Shown in pieces: positions 35,501-43,898 of a stretch of 64,000 nucleotides of DNA (the stretch's first letter is position 1; the number at the start of each line of letters is the position of its first letter). Source of the stretch: Streptomyces sp. NBC_01304 (GTDB taxonomy: Bacteria; Actinomycetota; Actinomycetes; Streptomycetales; Streptomycetaceae). The position numbers and the translations under genes are program-made. The stretch spans positions 248,001 through 312,000 of the forward strand of contig NZ_CP109055.1 in the NCBI RefSeq assembly GCF_035975855.1, read 5' to 3'. The notes beneath the pieces were generated by a model. The model saw nothing but the letters and a program-made list of their open reading frames with translations, searched no databases and was not told the origin of the DNA.

Positions 35501-35940
35501 GATTCTCGCCGCAATGATGGCGTGCCTGGCTTTGGCCTAGCTCCTTCTGCCGCGCGACGATGGATGACTGCAAGTCGCCCGGAGAACGCCAGACAGAGGA
35601 CCGCTAGGAGCGGCAGCACGGCCAAGGTGGGGTTCACCCAGGCCGGGACCAGGTCGTAGCCGGCGTTGCATCTTTCGTGCAGCGGGTACCACTGCCCGAA
35701 TTCGGCGAAGTGCGCACTGCGGTACGCCGAGTCGTACGTCTGGCCCGCGCCATGGCACGCCTCTTCCGTGTCCAGCCCACCGGCCAAGGCGCCGATGAGG
35801 TAGGTGATCCCAGTCCCCAGCAGAAGCAACACGGCGTTCATCGCGTACCAGAGGGGACTGCGCCGCCATTTCCTGGTGAACAGCGGGTAGGACCACAGTC
35901 CGGCAAAGAGGAGAACGACGATCAGGACGATGAGGCCCAT
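35494..35940 (-). CDS. Small integral membrane protein
   Basis: 148 residues with three predicted membrane segments: GLIVLIVVLLFAGLWSY at the N-terminus, NAVLLLLGTGITYLIGALAG, and NPTLAVLPLLAVLCLAF near the end. An extracytoplasmic loop between the second and third carries two Cys. I do not recognise the family. It stands alone, divergent from the next gene. Confidence 0.65.
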   Translation of the reverse strand: MGLIVLIVVLLFAGLWSYPLFTRKWRRSPLWYAMNAVLLLLGTGITYLIGALAGGLDTEEACHGAGQTYDSAYRSAHFAEFGQWYPLHERCNAGYDLVPAWVNPTLAVLPLLAVLCLAFSGRLAVIHRRAAEGARPKPGTPSLRRESP

Positions 35941-36074
35941 GGGCGTCCAGCCTTCGGTGGTGGAGGAAGTGGGGGTGCGGAGACAGCAGCTGGGACATCG
36001 TCAGGAAACAATCTTGGGCAGCCTCGCTCTCGTCTCCGCAGGCACCCGTTGAACCACACCACCAGGAGCAACCA

Positions 36075-36464
36075 GTGTCGTACCCGCAGCTGCTCACCCC
36101 CGAGGAAAAGCTCGCCGCCGCGAAAAAGCTGTTGAGCCTCCCGCGTATCGTCGTGATCTGCGGCTCCACCCGCTTCATGACCGAGATGACCGAGGCCGAT
36201 CTGCGGGAGACCAAAGCCGGAAGGATTGTCGTCAAGCCGGGCTGTGACATGAAGTCGCCGCACGAACTGTGGTCCGATCCTGGCGAGGCCGAGGCCCTGA
36301 AGGTTCGACTCGACCATCTGCACCGGGCGAAGATCCGGCTCGCTGATGAGGTGCTCGTAGTCGGCGACTACATCGGAGACAGCACCCGAGCCGAAATCGC
36401 CTACGCCCGGTCGCTGGGCAAGTCCGTGCGGTTCACGCACCCCGAAGTCGACCCTGACGCCTGA
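36075..36464 (+). CDS. Nucleoside 2-deoxyribosyltransferase-like protein
   Basis: 129 residues. The N-terminal strand VVICGSTRFMTEM and the C-terminal block DRHLHRAKI-like HLHRAKIRLADEVLVVGDYI then GDSTRAEIAYARSLGKSVRF match phage- and element-associated nucleoside 2-deoxyribosyltransferase-fold proteins (Rossmann-like, binding nucleotide sugars). The catalytic Glu of the family is plausibly in SRAEI-like TRAEI. GTG 36075 follows AGGAG. It could act in nucleotide metabolism or be a sensor domain of a larger lost system. Confidence 0.65.
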   Translation: MSYPQLLTPEEKLAAAKKLLSLPRIVVICGSTRFMTEMTEADLRETKAGRIVVKPGCDMKSPHELWSDPGEAEALKVRLDHLHRAKIRLADEVLVVGDYIGDSTRAEIAYARSLGKSVRFTHPEVDPDA

Positions 36465-36672
36465 CCGCCCGCTGTCACCTCGACAACCACGGCCGACAGC
36501 CCGCTCCGCCTGACCGTCTCGCGGTGGCTTCGGCCGCCGGCGGTGCGTGCGCTGCAAGGCGGAGGAGGGCGCCATGGTGGAGCCATGGCCACCCACGACG
36601 ACGCGGCAGATGTGCGTGCCGGAACAACGCAGGACCCGGCAAGATCCACCGGGCAGGGCCCAGTTGCGACCG

Positions 36673-37209
36673 CTACTTGCGCACGTGGAAGCGCAGCATG
36701 GTGACCCCGCCCGACTGGATGTTGCTGAACGGTTCCAGGTCGATCCGGTCGAGGCCCGGCGGTGCGAAGCGGACGCCGTCGCCGAGCAGCACCGGCAGCA
36801 CGTACACCAGGATCTCGTCGACGAGGCCGCGCTGCAGGCACTGGGCGGCCACGTCGGCGCCGAGGATCTCCAGGTTCTTGTCGCCGGCGGCGCGGCGTGC
36901 CGTGGCCACGGCTTCCTCGATGTCGCAGGTGAGGAAGGTGACGTTGGGGTCCGGCTCGTCGGGCGGGCGGTGGGTGAGGACGAACTGCGCCCCGCCGTCG
37001 TAGTCGGGGTTCTCGCCGGACATGCGCTTGCCGACCTCGTACGTGCGCCGGCCGATGAGCATGGCGCCCGTGGCCGCCATGACCTCCGGGAACGTCGCCG
37101 ACGTCATGTGCTCGAAGATCCAGTCCATCGTGTGGCCCGGACCGGCGATGAACCCGTCGAGGGACATCACCCTGTTCACGACCACTTTGCCGGTGCCCGC
37201 ATCCGTCAT
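36673..37209 (-). CDS. Dihydrofolate reductase-fold protein (RibD C-terminal family)
   Basis: 178 residues: VVVNRVMSLDGFIAGPGHTM at the N-terminus, then ATGAMLIGRRTYEV, the ILGADVAAQCLQRGLVDEI helix and LPVLLGDGVRF. These define the actinobacterial DHFR/RibD_C family, NADPH-linked reductases mostly of unknown substrate. ATG 37209 follows GAAGGAG and is preferred over the in-frame ATG at 37251. Confidence 0.9.
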   Translation of the reverse strand: MTDAGTGKVVVNRVMSLDGFIAGPGHTMDWIFEHMTSATFPEVMAATGAMLIGRRTYEVGKRMSGENPDYDGGAQFVLTHRPPDEPDPNVTFLTCDIEEAVATARRAAGDKNLEILGADVAAQCLQRGLVDEILVYVLPVLLGDGVRFAPPGLDRIDLEPFSNIQSGGVTMLRFHVRK

Positions 37210-37270
37210 CGTGTCTCCTTCGTGGATACCCCCGGCTGAGTCAGCCTTCATGAGCGGCCTGCCGGCTCGG

Positions 37271-37582
37271 TCAGGTACCGGTGAGGGGGAGGTCTACCTG
37301 CTGCCGTGCATGCTCTGCACGGGCGGTCCTGAGGAGGGTCCGCCAGGAGGTCACGGTCGGCCTGCGGCGCAGCAACGCCCGGCGCTCCCGCTCGGTCATC
37401 CCACCCCACACACCGAACTCGATGCGCTCATCCAGGGCATAGGCCAAACACTCCGTCTTGACCTCACAGGCACCACAAATCCGCTTCGCGTCCGACTGCG
37501 CGGCGCCCGCCACGAACAGCTCGTCCGGATCCGCCGTCCGGCACGCCGCACGCTCCTCCCACGCCTCACGGCCGTAGTCCAC
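37271..37582 (-). CDS. WhiB-family iron-sulphur transcription factor
   Basis: A 103-residue Wbl protein with Cys14, Cys36, Cys39 and Cys45 (C-x21-C-x2-C-x5-C) for a 4Fe-4S cluster, followed by the FGVWGG turn and the basic tail TERERRALLRRR. Wbl proteins bind the principal sigma factor and control development or stress genes. GTG 37582 is chosen for the GAGGGG upstream; TTG 37597 is possible. It lies upstream of no co-directional gene nearby, but borders the conflict-type block. Confidence 0.92.
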   Translation of the reverse strand: MDYGREAWEERAACRTADPDELFVAGAAQSDAKRICGACEVKTECLAYALDERIEFGVWGGMTERERRALLRRRPTVTSWRTLLRTARAEHARQQVDLPLTGT

Positions 37583-37728
37583 TGCCCCGCCCCTCAATTA
37601 CGTTGTGGGTGACTGTAGTTGACCGGTGACACTACGCCACACTTCTGATCTTCCACAGCCTCTCACCAGCACCTGAACAGACAGTGACCCCACATCCGGC
37701 TCACCCTCGCGGCGGTAGCGGCGTTCCG

Positions 37729-40700
37729 TCAGAAGCTTCCAAGGTCCCGGACCAGCGAGGGCTGATGCATCAGCGTCAGCCACACATGCCACGTGGTCTC
37801 GCCTCCCTGTGCGTTGAGCCAGGCGAGGCGGCCACCGGCAGGGAGGACCGGGGCTGCCTGCTCCGGGTGGCGCCAGAAGTCCAGCAGTTGTTCCAGGGCC
37901 TCTCGGCGTCTGCGCGCCGGTGAGCTCATCATGTGCAGCTCGTAATCCCGCACCGTCAGGGACGCGGGAGCGTGCATCAACATGCCTACGGCGTCACCTG
38001 GGCTCAGCGCCTGCCATGGCTGGGTGAACGAACTCAGGTCGAGGTCGGGCAGGAGCGGCGTCAGGCGTGCCGCGATCCAACCGCGCACTTGATCATTGTG
38101 CTGGAAGCCGTCGATGTCTTCGATGCTGCGTCGCAACGCTTGCGCCGACTCGTCCGCCGGCTGCCTCAGATGCTGCAGGGTGCGGTGGACTTCCGCGAGC
38201 GCCAGTGCCCTGTTCACCTCGGATGCGATGTCTCGTGCGTACCGTTTCGCGTCTTGTAGAAGGTCGTTCGCGGCGGCGGTGTCCCCCACCCCGGCGGCTA
38301 CCCTCGCCGCGGCAGCAAGAAGCCGGCTGTACATCTCGGGGTTGTGGATTTGGTAGTAGTGGTCGTCGGTGCCAAGGATGCGCCGCATTTCCGGCGAGGC
38401 TTCGAGGAAGAAGTCGGGCAGCGTCAGCGGCGACCACGTGGGCAGGGCGATCGCATCCAGGAGTTCCCGTGCCAGGTCCCGATCGTCGAGATCCAGCGCC
38501 GTCTCGGCTGCCCGAAGGATGTGCAGCGCGGGTTCAGCGAAGTCGAGGTGGCGGGTCCTGGCCAGGTGGGCTGCCTGGCGCAGGAGGCTGTGCGGGTCGT
38601 CGGCGAACGGCGCGAGTACGGTGAGCAGTTCTGCGCCCAGTCGCTCGTCCAGGATGCCCACCATTTCGCTCGCCCGGTCGAGCAGTTCAACGGCCCAGGC
38701 GCCGTGGCCGGCCTTGATGGCGTCATCCGCGAGGTCGGGCAGCACCGCGGGAAGCCCCGGCTCGGGAAGGCGCTGGGCCAGATGTTCGAAGAGCCCGCGA
38801 TCCCCCAGCTGTATCGCGAGGGTGAGGCAGTCCACCAGGGCAGGATGCAATGCGTCCCCTACCGCCCGCATCACCTCGCTCAGCAATTCGCGTGCCCGGC
38901 CCTCGTCAATTTCCGCGACGGCCTCGATGAAGGAGATGCGTTCGCTGTCGAGCGGCCCGCACTTGCGGAGCGTCTTCTCAGCTGCCTTCAGCGAACGACG
39001 GGCCGTCTTCATGTCGCCCGCCCGCGCTGCGGTGACCGACGCGCGTGCCAGCTGGGCGGTGTCCGCGTGCCGCATCAGTGCCTGTGCCGCGTGCAGCGCT
39101 TCATGGGCGTGTTCTGGAAAGCCGATCTCCACGGACCGGTCTGCGACCGTCAGGAGCGCGGACAAACGCTCGGCCGGATCAGCGAGTTCTTGTGCCCTGG
39201 CGAGCGCCCGCGCCGGGCCTGCGACGTCGACCGCGGCAGACAGATAGTCGTGGGCAGTCGTCGGGTCGCCCAGCACGGGCATGGCCCGGGCGAGCGCGTC
39301 CTCTGCGTCCTCGCCGCAGCACTGCAGGGACCGCGCCAGTTCCAAGTGCAAGAGGGGGACGGTCAGATCATCACCCTCGGGGAAGGCCGCGACGGCGGTT
39401 TTGGCCCGGGTGAGCAGTCGGGCGGCAGCGTCCGGCTGCGCCGGCCGCACAGCGCGTGCGATCTCGCACAGGCCGAAGGCGTGATCGGCCGTGCCCCGCA
39501 GAGCGTTGCACAGCAGTTCTGCCCAGTCCGACCGCCCAGCTGCAGCAGCAGCGGCCGCGACGTGGGTCACCGTGACCGGGAATTTGCTGGGCAGCGTCAG
39601 ATACGAGGCGATGCGGGCCGCCTGCCGCCAGTGTCCGGCCTTGGCGTATCCGCGGGCAATTCTCGCCTTGGTCGTTTCCGCAGCGATTCCCCGGTCCGTG
39701 TGCCCTACCCAGCCGGCCAACCCACGAGCAAGACGGATGGCCTGCTCTTGATCGTCACCGGAGGCCTCGGGCACGCCTGCCAGGCCGGTCAGAGGTACGG
39801 TCAAGCCGTTGACAAGGTCGGCCCGTGCGTCCCTCATAGCGGCCAGGACGTGCCGGGCGAGGGACCAGTCGCCGTCCGCCACCGCCCGCCCGACCAGCGC
39901 GACCAACTGCTCCTCGGTAAACCGGGGTTCCTCCCCGGCGACGCGGAGTTCGGCATGTCGCAAGAACCATTCGGCCCAGTCCGTCAGATGGACGGCGGCA
40001 CATGCGGCGGCGGCCGCGAGCACCAAATCGAGGCCGTGGTCGAAGGGTCGCCTGTCCGTAGGAGTCCGGCCACCGAACCACATCGCATGACTCTCGTCCG
40101 CGTCGCGACGGCGTCGCCGATGCCGGGCCTGCGCCACCGACGTGGAAGTCCAGGTCGAGGTGTCCGTGCCCGCCGCGAGTTCGTGCAGCAAATCCGGAAG
40201 GTCTACCGTGCCCCAGCCACGTTCCATTTCCTGATCCCACGAATCGTCCCCGTCAAGGTCGGGGAGTTCGTCCAGGTCCCGCTGCGCCCCGTGCCGAGCG
40301 CCCGCATCCATCACCGCGTCGCGCAGCCGCATGGCGGCCTGCTCCTCGCCCAAGGCCATGGCGGCCTCGACACCCGTCTCCAGGACATGCTCCAGCCCAG
40401 GAACGGTTTCCAGGTCCAGCCGGTTCAGGGCATCCAGACGAGCCTCGGGCACGTCATGACGCTCGGCCGTCTGCTGCGCCTCTGCGGCCAGAGCGGTCGC
40501 GAACTCCTCCTGGCCATGGCGTTCAGCCAGCAGCGCCAAACCCCACAACGCCTCGTACCGATCCTCGGCGTCGGCCAGGCACCGCGCCAGGTGATGAGCA
40601 CGACCCCAGTGCCCCAACAGCCCCCACAGCAGGGCTATCTCCGCCGGATAGGCGGCCACGGTCGCGAGGAGCTGGTCGTATATCAGCGCAAGATTGATCG

Positions 40701-42444
40701 ACCGCCCCAAGTCGGGCTGCTCACTTCGCGCCAGCAGCCTCAACGCCCTGTCGATCTCGTCCAGGGCGAACCCTTCGTGCCCGGTCCTGGCCCGCCACAG
40801 CCGCACCCGTCCAGCGGACGGCAGCGCGACGATCCGTTCGTGTTCGCCGCTGTGGAGCGTGCCCGGATAGATCGCGAGCAGGTAGTGGGGGGTGTCCGCG
40901 GGCCAGCCCGCTGCCGCGCATCGATCCGCCCATCGGTGTACGGCCTCGCGCCGCTCGCTGGTGACTTTCGAGCCGACCTGCTCCATGGCCGCCGCGTGCA
41001 ACTCGGCGTGGCCGAACACCCATCGCCCCGACCCGCTCGCTGCGTCCTCTTCCAACACGCGCGCCGCCGTGCGGGTCACGATCCGCCGCAGATCGACCCG
41101 ATCCACGTCGTCCAGGACCTCGTCCAAGTCATCCAGCGACACCGGGCCGGCCACCGCCAACGTCGCCAACACCCGCCGAGTGAGCGGATCCTGCAGCAGG
41201 TCTGCCAGGTCGGACTCGGCCAACCGCCGGGCATCAACCGCTCTCCGGTCGGGGGTGAGGAGCATCCGAGGACATCGGTGCCGGTCGCCGAGGGGATGGT
41301 CGGCGAGATCCTCGTGCCGGTCGTGCCGACTGAGCACCAGGATCCGGGAACTGCTCGTGGTGCAGAGCGGTACCACGGCCGCCAGCCGGGTCGGAGAGGC
41401 GTACTCGTCCAACCCGTCGATGAGAAGCAGGAGCTTGCGGCCCGTCGCGTCCGACAGCTCCGACGCGCGTACCCACAAGTCAGCCAGATCGGCCGGATCG
41501 TAACGGTCCTGCCGAGGCTCGCCCACCAAGGCCGCCAACTGGTCGCACACCGCATGGACGAAAGCATCGACCTGCTGTTGGCGGCTGCGGGAGAAGGAGA
41601 ACGACACCACGTCCACGCCTTCGGGCGGACGAACGGCGATCTGCAGTGCCGCGGTCGTCTTTCCCGACCACGGCTCGCCGCTCCACCACTCGTACGAACC
41701 CTCTCCCCCGCAGAACTCCGCCACCCGCCGCTCGACCGCTGCCCCGGGCACGAAGTCGTCGACGGCCTGAAGCCTCAGCCGCACCGACGCCGCGTACCGC
41801 GCCGTCCGCCGCGCCACCCGATGCGAGACGCGCACACCGGCCTCGTCCAGCACCTCCCAGAAGCCGGACGCGCCCGGAACAGCGGCCAACGGCACCGCGT
41901 GCAGGGGGACATCAGCGCCCTCCACCTCCACGACCACGCCGACCAGCAGGCCGTGGGCGAACACCGCGGCCCCCGAGAATCCCGCCCAGGATGTTCCCCC
42001 CACGGTCCTCGGCCGGCCTTCGCGGTTCAGCTCCAGCAACCCGCTCTTGATGTTGGTCTGCGTCCTGACGGTCGCCTCGACCTGGTAACTGTCCTGCACT
42101 TCACCGCTGTTGAACCCCGGAAAGCCGACGGCCACCACCTCCAGGACGGACGCATGCTCCGCCTGGACGCGCCCGACGACCAGCTCGCACTCGGCCGCCG
42201 CGGCGCCGTCGTCCAGCTTCAGCACCGCCAGGTCCGCCTCCCGCGACTGCCATGCCACCGACGCCGACACGGTGACTGACCGGGTGCGGACCTTGAGCGT
42301 CGCCTGCTCGCCGCACTCCACCACGTGCTGGGCCGTCAGTACCAGACCACCACCGATGAGGTAGCCGGAGCCGAACCCGTAGTCACCGGGCCCGTGTACG
42401 ACGACGACTTCGGCGATGCGGTCCAACGCCGGATGGACGTTCAC
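37729..42444 (-). CDS. Trypsin-fold protease / NACHT-like NTPase / TPR-repeat protein
   Basis: 1571 residues. Residues 1-190 form a trypsin-like protease with His40 (VLTAQHVV), Asp71 (READLAVLKL) and Ser157 (WAGFSGAAV). Residues about 230-500 form a P-loop NTPase: Walker A GEPWSGKT (256-263) and Walker B LLLLIDGLDEY (338-348), of STAND/NACHT type. The remaining 1000 residues are helical TPR-like repeats. Protease-NTPase-repeat chains with a Trypco2 partner are a described class of bacterial conflict system, in which the repeats sense and the protease is the effector. ATG 42444 overlaps the Trypco2 stop as ATGA. Confidence 0.9.
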   Translation of the reverse strand: MNVHPALDRIAEVVVVHGPGDYGFGSGYLIGGGLVLTAQHVVECGEQATLKVRTRSVTVSASVAWQSREADLAVLKLDDGAAAAECELVVGRVQAEHASVLEVVAVGFPGFNSGEVQDSYQVEATVRTQTNIKSGLLELNREGRPRTVGGTSWAGFSGAAVFAHGLLVGVVVEVEGADVPLHAVPLAAVPGASGFWEVLDEAGVRVSHRVARRTARYAASVRLRLQAVDDFVPGAAVERRVAEFCGGEGSYEWWSGEPWSGKTTAALQIAVRPPEGVDVVSFSFSRSRQQQVDAFVHAVCDQLAALVGEPRQDRYDPADLADLWVRASELSDATGRKLLLLIDGLDEYASPTRLAAVVPLCTTSSSRILVLSRHDRHEDLADHPLGDRHRCPRMLLTPDRRAVDARRLAESDLADLLQDPLTRRVLATLAVAGPVSLDDLDEVLDDVDRVDLRRIVTRTAARVLEEDAASGSGRWVFGHAELHAAAMEQVGSKVTSERREAVHRWADRCAAAGWPADTPHYLLAIYPGTLHSGEHERIVALPSAGRVRLWRARTGHEGFALDEIDRALRLLARSEQPDLGRSINLALIYDQLLATVAAYPAEIALLWGLLGHWGRAHHLARCLADAEDRYEALWGLALLAERHGQEEFATALAAEAQQTAERHDVPEARLDALNRLDLETVPGLEHVLETGVEAAMALGEEQAAMRLRDAVMDAGARHGAQRDLDELPDLDGDDSWDQEMERGWGTVDLPDLLHELAAGTDTSTWTSTSVAQARHRRRRRDADESHAMWFGGRTPTDRRPFDHGLDLVLAAAAACAAVHLTDWAEWFLRHAELRVAGEEPRFTEEQLVALVGRAVADGDWSLARHVLAAMRDARADLVNGLTVPLTGLAGVPEASGDDQEQAIRLARGLAGWVGHTDRGIAAETTKARIARGYAKAGHWRQAARIASYLTLPSKFPVTVTHVAAAAAAAGRSDWAELLCNALRGTADHAFGLCEIARAVRPAQPDAAARLLTRAKTAVAAFPEGDDLTVPLLHLELARSLQCCGEDAEDALARAMPVLGDPTTAHDYLSAAVDVAGPARALARAQELADPAERLSALLTVADRSVEIGFPEHAHEALHAAQALMRHADTAQLARASVTAARAGDMKTARRSLKAAEKTLRKCGPLDSERISFIEAVAEIDEGRARELLSEVMRAVGDALHPALVDCLTLAIQLGDRGLFEHLAQRLPEPGLPAVLPDLADDAIKAGHGAWAVELLDRASEMVGILDERLGAELLTVLAPFADDPHSLLRQAAHLARTRHLDFAEPALHILRAAETALDLDDRDLARELLDAIALPTWSPLTLPDFFLEASPEMRRILGTDDHYYQIHNPEMYSRLLAAAARVAAGVGDTAAANDLLQDAKRYARDIASEVNRALALAEVHRTLQHLRQPADESAQALRRSIEDIDGFQHNDQVRGWIAARLTPLLPDLDLSSFTQPWQALSPGDAVGMLMHAPASLTVRDYELHMMSSPARRRREALEQLLDFWRHPEQAAPVLPAGGRLAWLNAQGGETTWHVWLTLMHQPSLVRDLGSF

Positions 42445-42776
42445 GACGGCTCTTGGTCACCTCGCCGACCGACCTTCACCCGACCCGTGGGGCCCTCCGG
42501 GGTCAGCGACAGCGTGATCCGTGCCCGCGACCCCTCGGTGGTCTTCCGCGAAGCGCTCCCCGAGCCCAGAACCCAGAACTTGACCTCTCCCTTGCCCTCG
42601 AGGTCGCGACTGGTGGTGACCTCGATCTCCAACTCACTCGCCCCGACCTCGAACTTGATGTCCCGTGCGGCCCGCAGCCGCTGGGCTCTTTCCAGCTCGT
42701 CCCCGAGTGCTGCGATCCACTCGGCCAGCCCGATCTCGTCACCCTGCATGCCCGCACCAGCCCCCGTTGAGATCAC
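42441..42776 (-). CDS. Trypco2-domain protein
   Basis: 111 residues. IGLAEWIAALGDELERAQ followed by FEVGASELEIEVTTSR, KVKFWV-type EVKFWVLGSG and RITLSLTPEGP is the trypsin-co-occurring domain 2 pattern. These small proteins accompany trypsin-fold effectors of NTPase conflict systems and probably hold or guide the protease. GTG 42776 is chosen for GAGGAA five bases upstream; ATG 42749 is an alternative. Its stop overlaps the protease-NTPase start, showing translational coupling. Confidence 0.8.
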   Translation of the reverse strand: MISTGAGAGMQGDEIGLAEWIAALGDELERAQRLRAARDIKFEVGASELEIEVTTSRDLEGKGEVKFWVLGSGSASRKTTEGSRARITLSLTPEGPTGRVKVGRRGDQEPS

Positions 42777-43038
42777 AAAGATTCCTCGGAGCACTTCCTA
42801 CTGGTTCCAGGCCCGCTCCGACAAGAGCCTTGATGAGCGCGTTCGTAAACCTGACACGGAACGGCGGCCGACCACGCACCCTGTCACGCGCCGCGGGACG
42901 GGGCACGGGTGCCGCCGGGTCGGTGACTGGGCCGCTGCGAGCAACGTCGAGATCGCCTCCACCCCGACCAACAGTTCGTGGCTGCCGACGAACGCCTCCG
43001 TAGGGTCGTCAAAAGGACAAACGTGGCCTGACGCAGCG

Positions 43039-43653
43039 CTAGAACTGCTCCTCGACCCGATAGACCTGCCCGGTCTGGGCTCCTTCAACGGATTTGACGT
43101 AAGCCTGAGCCACCTGCTCAGGCAAAACTCCCTTGGCCCCGGGAAACAGAGCTGCGGTGCGCGGCAGCGAGGTGGTGAACACCGATGGGCTCACGGCATT
43201 GATGCGCTGACGGTGCGGCAGTTCAATGGCCGCGGCCACCACAAATGCTTTGAGTGCACCACTGACCAGCGCGGCGGCCGTGCTGCCCGGGACTGGATCA
43301 TGCGAGAGCACGCTCGTGATCAACGTGAACGACCCCGTCGCCGAGACATGGCTGACGCCTTGGCGCACCAGCTCCACCTGCCCGAGCAGCTTGTGCCGGA
43401 TTCCTGCTTCCAAATCCTCGCGATCCAGTTCGGCGAACGGTTTGAGCGTCACCGTGCCCGCCGCGCAGGCCACCGCATCCACTGTCCCGACCGTCTGGTA
43501 CATCGCCGTGATCGATTGGGGATCGGTGATGTCGACGGTGACGTCCCCGCCGTTCCGGCTTGCCGCCACAACCTCATGCCGTCTGCTCAACGCCCCCCGA
43601 ACAGCCGTCCCCAGCGTCCCCGATGCCCCCACCAGCAAGATTCTCATACTCAT
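43039..43653 (-). CDS. Short-chain dehydrogenase/reductase
   Basis: 204 residues. MRILLVGASGTLGTAV is the dinucleotide-binding motif; VDAVACAAGTVTLKPF corresponds to the NAG region. The catalytic Tyr-x3-Lys is replaced: the usual position reads STAAALVSGALKAF, so Tyr is missing though Lys remains. Such short, Tyr-less SDRs are known in Actinobacteria and may not use the classical mechanism. ATG 43653 or 43647 is the start; no good ribosome-binding site is seen. It sits between the HSP90-TPR unit and the Trypco2 unit. Confidence 0.82.
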   Translation of the reverse strand: MSMRILLVGASGTLGTAVRGALSRRHEVVAASRNGGDVTVDITDPQSITAMYQTVGTVDAVACAAGTVTLKPFAELDREDLEAGIRHKLLGQVELVRQGVSHVSATGSFTLITSVLSHDPVPGSTAAALVSGALKAFVVAAAIELPHRQRINAVSPSVFTTSLPRTAALFPGAKGVLPEQVAQAYVKSVEGAQTGQVYRVEEQF

Positions 43654-43898
43654 AGCCGACGCCTGCCGGGCCGGGGAAGTTCCTTCACACGGCAGGGAAG
43701 CCACCCGGAGGGCACATCACAACAGTGCGGACGGTGCCTGATGGGGCTCGAGGGCGCGACCGGGCTTGCCGGCCGCGCCCCGCCGCTAGGCGTGCAGTCC
43801 GAGCCCCCACAGCAAGTGGCGTACGCACCCAATGTGTTGACGGGGCGTGTTCATGCGCGGCGCCCTCCCAGCTCCGTATCGCCTACCTCTCCGCCCTC

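Noticed and set aside
38344..42279. A 1311-codon plus-strand frame opposite the protease-NTPase
   Set aside because: Low-complexity translation, no ribosome-binding site, and the minus strand holds a clear triad and P-loop.
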